A stretch of 5,023 bases of DNA, taken from Bacilli bacterium. Lineage in GTDB: Bacteria; Bacillota_I; Bacilli_A; RF39; UBA660. Location: NCBI GenBank assembly GCA_022793565.1, contig JAAWDC010000034.1:1-5023 (forward strand). The letters run 5' to 3'. The position numbers and the translations under genes were made by a program. This document shows positions 1-4,477 of the stretch, in pieces. The notes below the pieces were generated by a model. The model saw nothing but the letters and a program-made list of their open reading frames with translations, did no database searches and was not told the origin of the DNA. Within the stretch, counting starts at the first letter, position 1, and each line of letters starts with the position of its first letter.

Positions 1-724
1 AATCTTTTTCGTTATACTGCCTCTTAATTGCAGAAAAAACCAAATCTCCAAGCTGTCCAATCAATGATAATGTTACAGTAACAATCACTAAATTCATAAG
101 TTCAATTTCCGAGTTAATTACTGTTAAATAAAATACACTAGAAATAAAAACTCCCATAATAGTTCCACCAATAAGGCCTTCTATCGTCTTACCAGGAGAA
201 ATCTTTTCTGCCAATTTATGCTTTCCTACTAAAAGACCTGTAAATAAAGCAAAAGTATCTGTCATCGTAGTGATTAAAAAGAAATAAAGAATATAAGAAA
301 GTGAATAGTTTCTGTTCAATATAATCAAATTGAAAGACAATCCCAGAAAAAGAACACTTCCAAGGAGAAACATAGCATCCTCTAAATTATATTTCTTTTC
401 ATCCGATAAAATGATAATTGGAATAAAAAATATAATTAAAAATAAACTAAGAATTCGATAGTCTAAAACAATTTTAAATTCTGTAGAACTCCAATTATTT
501 AAAATCAAAAAAAGTAAACTACAATAAGATAAAATCTTTAAAGTTAACGGTAATTGATTTTCCTTTTTTCGCTTTTTAAAGCGAACGTTCCAAAGTTCTC
601 GAAATCCAAGAACCCCAAAAATAGCCATTGCAAAAGCAAACCACTCACCACCTAAAAATAATAGTGGTAAAAAAATAGCCAAAATAAGGATAGCACCTAT
701 TGCTCTTTCTCGCATAAACTTCAT
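1..724 (-). CDS. cdsA: Phosphatidate cytidylyltransferase (CDP-diacylglycerol synthase), 3' end missing
   Basis: This integral membrane enzyme condenses CTP with phosphatidic acid to give CDP-diacylglycerol, the precursor of phosphatidylglycerol and other phospholipids. I translated 241 residues from the ATG at 724-722. Hydrophobic segments lie near residues 7-25, 28-42, 63-77, 90-107, 117-136, 143-165, 184-203 and 210-230. Family landmarks are TDTFA near 155-159, GKHKL at 167-171, ISPGKTIEG at 175-183, and the start of the C-terminal family signature, S231-x-x-K234-R235-x4-K240-D241. The window ends inside that signature, so the final HGG-x-x-DR-x-D part is not visible; the family is usually about 260-280 residues, so only a few tens of residues are missing. 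The start is supported by GGAGG about 8 bases upstream, and the second Met (residue 4) is less well placed. It is divergent from the membrane-protein gene at 853. The assignment is confident; the break is caused by the window edge, not by mutation. Confidence 0.95.
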   Translation of the reverse strand, partial: MKFMRERAIGAILILAIFLPLLFLGGEWFAFAMAIFGVLGFRELWNVRFKKRKKENQLPLTLKILSYCSLLFLILNNWSSTEFKIVLDYRILSLFLIIFFIPIIILSDEKKYNLEDAMFLLGSVLFLGLSFNLIILNRNYSLSYILYFFLITTMTDTFALFTGLLVGKHKLAEKISPGKTIEGLIGGTIMGVFISSVFYLTVINSEIELMNLVIVTVTLSLIGQLGDLVFSAIKRQYNEKD

Positions 725-749
725 AATTTACCTCCATACTCTAAAGGTA

Positions 750-778
750 ATTATAATACACTTTCTTTAGAACTACAA
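750..778 (-). promoter_or_regulatory. Candidate sigma-A promoter of cdsA
   Basis: On the minus strand a perfect TATAAT (750-755) is preceded, after 17 bases, by TTGTAG (773-778), which matches TTGACA only in its first three bases. Transcription would start near 743, giving a leader of about 19 bases that contains the GGAGG ribosome binding site. The -10 element and its distance from the gene are good; the -35 element is poor, so it could be a weak or activator-assisted promoter. Confidence 0.5.
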
Positions 779-796
779 TACGATTCTCCTTTTTAT

Positions 797-825
797 TTGA
801 TTATAAATAATAAAATCCATATTAT
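797..825 (+). promoter_or_regulatory. Candidate sigma-A promoter of the membrane-protein gene
   Basis: TTGATT (797-802) and TATTAT (820-825) are separated by 17 bases, matching the consensus at 4/6 and 5/6 positions. A start near 832 would leave a leader of about 20 bases before the ATG at 853. The region is very AT-rich, so chance matches are likely, but spacing and position fit the gene. It lies back to back with the cdsA promoter, about 20 bases away. Confidence 0.4.
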
Positions 826-852
826 TGGAAAAACTAAAACTGGTGATAATCA

Positions 853-1347
853 ATGAACTATTTAAATATTTTCTTTTTCTTTTCTATTGTAGGACATTTT
901 ATAGAAAGTATACTAGTAAAAAACTATAAAAGTGGAATTCTATATGGATACTGGACTCCAATCTACGGACTAGGAATTTTAATTATTCTCAGTTTAAATA
1001 ATGCTTTGAAAAAAAGAATCACAGAGAAATGGAAAAGATATATTGCCCTATTCTTCGCATCAGCAGTAACATTAGCAGTCATAGAATATATTGGTGGATA
1101 TTTAATCCAAAAATTCTTCCATCAAATTTTTTGGAATTATACGAATCATAAAGGAAATATTGGATTATATACCTCTATTGAAATGAGTTTTCTCTGGGGA
1201 ATTTGTAGTATTCTTGTAGCCACAATAATCGAACCATTATGTCAAAAATATAGTAATAAAATACCAAAATGGATTTCATATCTCCTCCTAGGAATCTTCA
1301 TCATCGATTGCATAATGACAATAAGTAACAATTTAATTTCTTTTTAA
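853..1347 (+). CDS. Small multi-pass membrane protein, CmpB-like putative ABC transporter family
   Basis: The product has 164 residues and about five predicted membrane segments, near residues 4-22, 34-50, 62-85, 107-126 and 139-160. The layout resembles the family annotated 'putative ABC transporter type IV' (CmpB-like): an N-terminal helix with E19 at its end, a GILYGYWTPIYGLG stretch (28-41), an E-Y-x-G-G-x-L motif (78-84), a following F-H-x-x-F-W-x-Y segment (89-96), then a helix containing F113-LWG. These polar and aromatic motifs are the reason for the family call, made from memory of the family. No ATPase or binding-protein partner lies nearby, so a transport role is unproven. The ATG is the first possible start: an in-frame TAA sits at 847-849. 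GGTGAT at 842-847 can pair with the 16S tail, five bases from the ATG. It is the only plus-strand gene here and converges on khpA, 24 bases from that gene's end. Confidence 0.7.
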   Translation: MNYLNIFFFFSIVGHFIESILVKNYKSGILYGYWTPIYGLGILIILSLNNALKKRITEKWKRYIALFFASAVTLAVIEYIGGYLIQKFFHQIFWNYTNHKGNIGLYTSIEMSFLWGICSILVATIIEPLCQKYSNKIPKWISYLLLGIFIIDCIMTISNNLISF

Positions 1348-1349
1348 AC

Positions 1350-1371
1350 AAAAAAAGATCCTACTAGGATC
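1350..1371 (-). terminator. Rho-independent terminator of rpsP-khpA
   Basis: On the minus strand the arms GATCC and GGATC (1367-1371 and 1357-1361) enclose the loop TAGTA and run directly into seven T (1350-1356). A G-T and an A-T pair could extend the stem outward at the cost of the T run. The hairpin begins immediately after the khpA TAG (1374-1372). Read on the plus strand the hairpin has no T run, so it would terminate the convergent membrane-protein gene only weakly, if at all. The stem is short, but the U tract and position are convincing. Confidence 0.75.
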
Positions 1372-1620
1372 CTAAAAACTATCAATATTAATTTTTATTT
1401 TCTTATTATCTTTCATATAACTGCTTGCTTGAACTAAAGTTCTTACAGCATTAGCGATTTTACCACCTTTACCAATGATACGTCCCATATCATCAGGACT
1501 AACTAATACTTGGATCAAGATTGTATTTTCATCATCGCTCTCAAATTCTTTTACAGATACTTCTTCTCCGTTTACAACCAAAGATTTCACTAAGAATTCT
1601 GTTAAATCTATCAAACTCAT
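1372..1620 (-). CDS. khpA: KhpA, KH-domain RNA-binding protein (YlqC family)
   Basis: This small cytoplasmic RNA-binding protein consists of little more than one KH domain. Its length, 82 residues, is normal for the family. The hallmark loop lies at 46-53, GRIIGKGG, containing the GxxG that contacts the nucleic acid backbone, followed by the amphipathic helix KIANAVRTLVQA. In Streptococcus pneumoniae KhpA pairs with KhpB/EloR and influences cell elongation and division; an RNA-chaperone role is reported for homologues. KhpB is not in this window. The gene starts two bases after the rpsP stop, with a GGGAAG-type ribosome binding site inside the end of rpsP, so the two are co-transcribed and probably translationally coupled. 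The pairing with rpsP is widely conserved in Bacillota and reinforces the call. Confidence 0.95.
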   Translation of the reverse strand: MSLIDLTEFLVKSLVVNGEEVSVKEFESDDENTILIQVLVSPDDMGRIIGKGGKIANAVRTLVQASSYMKDNKKIKINIDSF

Positions 1621-1622
1621 AA

Positions 1623-1889
1623 TTACTTCCCTTGTTTTTTATCAGCATACTTTTTCATAATTCCAGCTTTGCTAAATAAACTTCTTACAGTATCTGATGG
1701 TTGAGCACCAAGATCTAACCATTTTAACGCAACTTCTTCGTTAATTTTTGTTTCTTTGGCAATTGGATCATGTGTTCCAATCAATTCAAGATATTTTCCA
1801 TCTCTTTTTACTCTAGAATCACTAGCTACAATACGATAGCTTGGTCTCTTCTTTGCTCCCATTCGAGTAAGTCTAATTTTTACTGCCAT
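1623..1889 (-). CDS. rpsP: 30S ribosomal protein S16
   Basis: S16 is a primary structural protein of the small ribosomal subunit and binds 16S rRNA early in assembly. The 88-residue length is typical. The N terminus M-A-V-K-I-R-L-x-R-x-G, the KKRPSYRIV segment (13-21), DSR at 24-26 and RDGKYLE at 29-35 are family signatures, followed by the basic C-terminal tail ending KKQGK. The ATG at 1889-1887 is preceded by GGAGGAGAG at good spacing, and the leader is only about 23 bases. It is the first gene of a two-gene unit with khpA. In Bacillus subtilis this pair sits in a longer cluster with ffh upstream and ylqD, rimM, trmD and rplS downstream; none of those is present here. Confidence 0.98.
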   Translation of the reverse strand: MAVKIRLTRMGAKKRPSYRIVASDSRVKRDGKYLELIGTHDPIAKETKINEEVALKWLDLGAQPSDTVRSLFSKAGIMKKYADKKQGK

Positions 1890-1919
1890 GTTCTCTCCTC
1901 CATTTCCTTATACATATTC

Positions 1920-1948
1920 ATTATAAAACTTCCTTTTTATACTGTCAA
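1920..1948 (-). promoter_or_regulatory. Consensus sigma-A promoter of rpsP-khpA
   Basis: On the minus strand TTGACA (1943-1948) and TATAAT (1920-1925) are both perfect consensus hexamers with the optimal 17-base spacer. Transcription should begin near 1913, about 23 bases before the rpsP ATG. It lies just downstream of the cotE terminator, so rpsP-khpA forms an independent, probably strongly expressed unit. This is the best promoter in the window. Confidence 0.93.
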
Positions 1949-1969
1949 GTACTTTTTGTTAACAGAAAC

Positions 1970-2000
1970 AAAAAAATAAAGTACCATTTCGATACTTTAT
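1970..2000 (-). terminator. Rho-independent terminator of cotE
   Basis: On the minus strand a 10-base-pair stem (1991-2000 with 1976-1985, including one G-T pair) closes a five-base loop, GAAAT, and leads into a run of T at 1970-1976. The cotE stop codon (1999-1997) lies inside the 5' arm of the stem, so terminating ribosomes would overlap the hairpin. It insulates rpsP-khpA, whose promoter begins about 20 bases further on. Confidence 0.9.
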
Positions 2001-2542
2001 TCCTCTAGATATTCTTCTTGGATCTCATTATCAATCTGCTTTTCTGCCTGTTCTAATTCGACTTCTGTTTGATCATCTTCAATATCATCCCATGGATCTT
2101 CTTCTTCTTCATAACTAATTTTAACTTTAGTATCACCAACAAGCTCAATTCCTAATTGCTTCTCAACAGTAAACTCTATCTTACCATCTATAATTTCAGC
2201 ACGAGTACATGTTGGTTGCTTCAAACTACGAATGACAACTTCTTCATTAGATAATGAAGACTCTGCCTTCTTAGGAACAGTAACTACCTCGTTATATTGA
2301 ATACTTTTTTTCACAACTTCTGTTTTACTATCATCCATACATGAATACCAGATATTTACATCATAACTACCTACAATTCCAATTTTATCTCCATTTTTAC
2401 TTCCTGAAAAATTATGATTGATGATCCAAGCACCAAGGATAGTAGTAGGCACAATGTCTGGAGTAATCACATCGGTCGTTACAAATGTTTTCTTTCCTTT
2501 TCCAATAACAGCTTTTGTAACAATTTCTCTTGATTTTGCCAT
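1997..2542 (-). CDS. cotE: Outer spore coat morphogenetic protein CotE
   Basis: CotE assembles around the forespore in the mother cell and recruits most outer coat proteins in Bacillus. The 181-residue length equals that of B. subtilis CotE. Recognisable stretches are REIVTKAVIGKGKK (5-18), the I-L-G-x-W-I-I-N-H segment (36-43), the G-x-Y-D-V-N-I-W-Y-S core (59-67) with T74-EVV, the Q109-P-x-C element, and the ELVGDTKV strand (133-140). The last 40 or so residues are strongly acidic (EEEEDPWDDIEDD, then many E), as in other CotE proteins, where the C-terminal region is tied to recruitment of coat proteins. The ATG at 2542-2540 follows AGGAGGG at good spacing. It lies just after ricA, the same order as in B. 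subtilis, but is separated from it by a terminator and therefore needs its own promoter. Downstream in B. subtilis come mutS and mutL; here rpsP follows. Confidence 0.95.
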   Translation of the reverse strand: MAKSREIVTKAVIGKGKKTFVTTDVITPDIVPTTILGAWIINHNFSGSKNGDKIGIVGSYDVNIWYSCMDDSKTEVVKKSIQYNEVVTVPKKAESSLSNEEVVIRSLKQPTCTRAEIIDGKIEFTVEKQLGIELVGDTKVKISYEEEEDPWDDIEDDQTEVELEQAEKQIDNEIQEEYLEE

Positions 2543-2560
2543 GATATCCCTCCTCTAATT

Positions 2561-2590
2561 TAATTTATGCGAAAGAATCATTTTGTTGAT
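2561..2590 (-). promoter_or_regulatory. Candidate mother-cell sigma (SigK/SigE-type) promoter of cotE
   Basis: On the minus strand GCATAAATTA (2561-2570) fits the SigK -10 pattern gCATAnnnTA at every fixed position and partly fits SigE CATACAmT. An AC (within AACA, 2584-2587) lies 15 bases upstream of CATA, near the expected -35 position for SigK. In B. subtilis cotE is known to be read by SigE and then SigK. The predicted start, near 2555, would put the ribosome binding site almost at the RNA 5' end, a point against it, and the DNA is AT-rich. No good TTGACA/TATAAT pair is seen in this gap. Confidence 0.4.
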
Positions 2591-2596
2591 AGAAAG

Positions 2597-2624
2597 AAAA
2601 AAACAATTCTAATAAGAACTGTTT
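2597..2624 (-). terminator. Rho-independent terminator of miaB-ricA
   Basis: On the minus strand AAACAGTTCT (2615-2624) pairs with AGAATTGTTT (2601-2610) over ten positions, one of them G-T, around the loop TATT, and continues into a T run spanning 2597-2603. It starts four bases after the ricA TGA. It marks the end of the miaB-ricA unit and separates it from cotE. Confidence 0.88.
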
Positions 2625-2628
2625 ATAC

Positions 2629-2970
2629 TCAAAATTGAAATAACGATTCAATGGATTGTTTAATCCTAGAAAAAATTTCATTCAGCTCTTCTTGAGCAGA
2701 AATAAAATCACAGTATAAAGGGATACTTTCCAATTGATGATGTAAATCAAGTAACTCGGTTTCAACAGAAGAAATATCATGACCCTGACTTTCTAAACGA
2801 ACAGCCTTCTTTTGAAGTTCCTTAATCCTAGAGATTAACTTAGGAATCTTAGAATGCGATTGCATCTTTTTTTCTAACATCAAATAATTTTGGTATTGAG
2901 ATGACTCACGAACAGTGTCCACAATTTCTTCAACTTTTTCTAAAATACTAGAATTCAACAAGCTCTCCAT
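2629..2970 (-). CDS. ricA: RicA (YmcA), YlbF/YmcA family regulator
   Basis: RicA works with RicF (YlbF) and RicT (YaaT) in a complex that, in B. subtilis, promotes RNase Y-dependent mRNA maturation and supports sporulation, biofilm formation and competence. The 113-residue product is almost entirely helical. Typical features are a first helix with V13-x-x-I-V-D, a tyrosine-rich Y26-x-x-Y segment, K35-x-Q, the I49-K-E-L-Q-K-K-A-V core (49-57) and the L80-x-S-I-P-x-x-x-x-F segment (80-89), followed by a last helix. B. subtilis YmcA is about 30 residues longer and ends in a tail containing cysteine, reported as an Fe-S ligand; here the protein stops at FQF and its only cysteine is C87. The ATG lies inside miaB (23-base overlap including the stop), with GGAG about six bases upstream, so translational coupling is likely. 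Neighbours miaB and cotE match the Bacillus order and strengthen the call. Confidence 0.88.
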   Translation of the reverse strand: MESLLNSSILEKVEEIVDTVRESSQYQNYLMLEKKMQSHSKIPKLISRIKELQKKAVRLESQGHDISSVETELLDLHHQLESIPLYCDFISAQEELNEIFSRIKQSIESLFQF

Positions 2971-4363
2971 CTAAACTCCAAGTTTTCGCATCTGTGACCT
3001 TTACAGAAACCATTTTCCCAATTAAAGACTGATCCCCATTAAAATTAATCAATTTATTCGTATCCGTATAACCAAAAAGATCTGTTTTCCCATTTTCGTT
3101 ACAACCATCTACCAATACAGGAACAACCGTTCCAATTAATTTTTGATTATTTTCTAAAAAATAACGATTTACAATCGTATTCAGGCGATAAAGACGCTGT
3201 TCTTTTTCTCTTAATGGTGTATCATCCTTTAAACGACATGCTGCTGTATTTTCCCTAGCTGAAAAAATAAAGGTAAAAGCATTATCATATTTACAATGCT
3301 CCACTAAATCCAAAGTATCTTGAAAATCTTCCTCTGTTTCTCCAGGAAATCCAACAATAATATCAGTTGAAACACTAACATTAGGAATATTCTTTTTAAT
3401 TTTGTCAAATAAATCTAAATACTCTTCTTTTGTATAACGTCTACCCATAAGTTTCAAAATGCGACTACTTCCAGATTGTACTGGTAAATGAATCGAGGGC
3501 ATAATATTGGAATACTGACCAATTACATGAATCATTTGATCTGTAAAATCCCAAGGATGACTGGTCATAAAACGAACACGAGAAATTCCCGTTTTAGCAA
3601 CATCTTCAAGTAAGTTTTCCATACAATATTGATCATTACGGTCTTTCCCATAAGCATTTACATTTTGTCCCAAAAGAGTTACTTCTTGATATCCTTCCGC
3701 AACAAGTTGCTCTACTTCTCGCAAAATATCTGCCTTATCCCTGCTACGCTGCTTCCCTCTAGTATATGGAACAATACAATAAGTACAAAATTTATCACAT
3801 CCATACATGATATTTACAAATGCCTTATGCTTACTTGCTCTTTTAACAGGCATGCCTTCAATTAAATTTCCTTCGACACTTAAAACCTCAATTTCTTGTT
3901 TTTGACTGTCCAAATGCTTTTTTAAAATATAAGGAAGTCGATGAAGATTGTGTGTTCCAAAAACAAAATTCACTTGTTTATACTTTGACAAAATATCGGA
4001 AACAACACCTTCTTCCTGTGCCATACAACCACAAACACCAACAATTAATTCTGGTCTTGATTCCTTTAAGTGCTTCAACCTACCGATCATTCCAAATGCT
4101 TTATTATGTGCATTTTCACGAATAGAACAAGTATTTAAAATAATAAGATCAGAAGCTTCCATTTCTAAACTTTCGGAAAATCCAAGTTCCTCAAGCATTG
4201 CTTTAATATTCTCACTATCATGCTCGTTCATTTGACATCCATAAGTTTTTACATAATAAGTCTTTCCTTTTCCAAGAATAACATCTTTAGAGCTTTGATA
4301 CACTTCTCTCTCTACAAGTTCCTTTTTCCTACTACGTGCCTCTTTATAACTTGGTAATTGCAT
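2948..4363 (-). CDS. miaB: tRNA-2-methylthio-N6-dimethylallyladenosine synthase MiaB
   Basis: MiaB is a radical SAM methylthiotransferase that converts i6A to ms2i6A at position 37 of tRNAs reading U-starting codons, aiding reading-frame maintenance. The 471 residues hold three domains. The N-terminal UPF0004 domain (about 35-155) carries cluster ligands C43 (YGCQMNEHD), C79 (LNTCSIREN) and C113 (VCGCMAQ). The radical SAM core (about 180-400) carries C189-x3-C193-x2-C196 (YGCDKFCTYC), then VPYTRGK, LLGQNVNAYG (230-239), HLPVQSGSS (292-300) and TDIIVGFPGET (333-343). A C-terminal TRAM domain (about 404-471) ends in TWSLDGELV. All six cysteines are present, so it should be active. The NVNAYG and IVPYTRGK signatures favour MiaB over MtaB or RimO. 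The N-terminal extension is shorter than in B. subtilis (about 509 residues). An in-frame TGA sits four codons upstream of the ATG, fixing the start; AAGGATGTGAG, 8 bases before it, matches 9 of 11 bases of the ideal ribosome binding site. It is first in an operon with ricA. Confidence 0.98.
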   Translation of the reverse strand: MQLPSYKEARSRKKELVEREVYQSSKDVILGKGKTYYVKTYGCQMNEHDSENIKAMLEELGFSESLEMEASDLIILNTCSIRENAHNKAFGMIGRLKHLKESRPELIVGVCGCMAQEEGVVSDILSKYKQVNFVFGTHNLHRLPYILKKHLDSQKQEIEVLSVEGNLIEGMPVKRASKHKAFVNIMYGCDKFCTYCIVPYTRGKQRSRDKADILREVEQLVAEGYQEVTLLGQNVNAYGKDRNDQYCMENLLEDVAKTGISRVRFMTSHPWDFTDQMIHVIGQYSNIMPSIHLPVQSGSSRILKLMGRRYTKEEYLDLFDKIKKNIPNVSVSTDIIVGFPGETEEDFQDTLDLVEHCKYDNAFTFIFSARENTAACRLKDDTPLREKEQRLYRLNTIVNRYFLENNQKLIGTVVPVLVDGCNENGKTDLFGYTDTNKLINFNGDQSLIGKMVSVKVTDAKTWSLDGELVEF

Positions 4364-4393
4364 AGTACCAACTCACATCCTTTTCACTATGAT

Positions 4394-4422
4394 ATTATAA
4401 CACGTCTAAAACTGATTATAAA
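4394..4422 (-). promoter_or_regulatory. Extended -10 promoter of miaB-ricA
   Basis: On the minus strand a perfect TATAAT (4394-4399) is preceded by TG and one base, giving the extended -10 form TGnTATAAT. Seventeen bases further upstream is TTTATA (4417-4422), a 4/6 match to TTGACA; extended -10 promoters tolerate weak -35 elements. Transcription would begin near 4387, giving a leader of about 24 bases that carries the miaB ribosome binding site. Confidence 0.75.
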
Positions 4423-4431
4423 TATTTGTTC

Positions 4432-4457
4432 CCTATAATACTAAAAAATATAATAGG
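4432..4457 (-). other. Imperfect hairpin after the glycosyltransferase gene, possible weak terminator
   Basis: On the minus strand CCTAT-T-ATA (4449-4457) pairs with TAT-T-ATAGG (4432-4440), with one T-T mismatch, around an eight-base loop rich in T. It starts about 20 bases after the glycosyltransferase stop and lies just upstream of the miaB promoter. The position suits a terminator, but the RNA has no U run after the stem, so read-through into miaB is possible. In DNA this AT-rich a chance hairpin cannot be excluded. Confidence 0.25.
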
Positions 4458-4477
4458 TATTTTAAAATCATCAAAGA

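Noticed and set aside
793..810. Inverted repeat TTATTT-GATTAT-AAATAA in the divergent region, as a possible operator.
   Set aside because: The arms are six A/T bases in very AT-rich DNA, so chance is a sufficient explanation; it overlaps the candidate plus-strand promoter but nothing else supports a regulator site.
1475..1979. Plus-strand open frames at 1475-1660 and 1770-1979, opposite khpA and rpsP.
   Set aside because: They are antisense shadows of two conserved genes, low in complexity and without ribosome binding sites.
3629..4235. Plus-strand open frames at 3629-3865 and 3948-4235, opposite miaB.
   Set aside because: Both lie antisense to a fully conserved gene and have no convincing ribosome binding site or recognisable motif.
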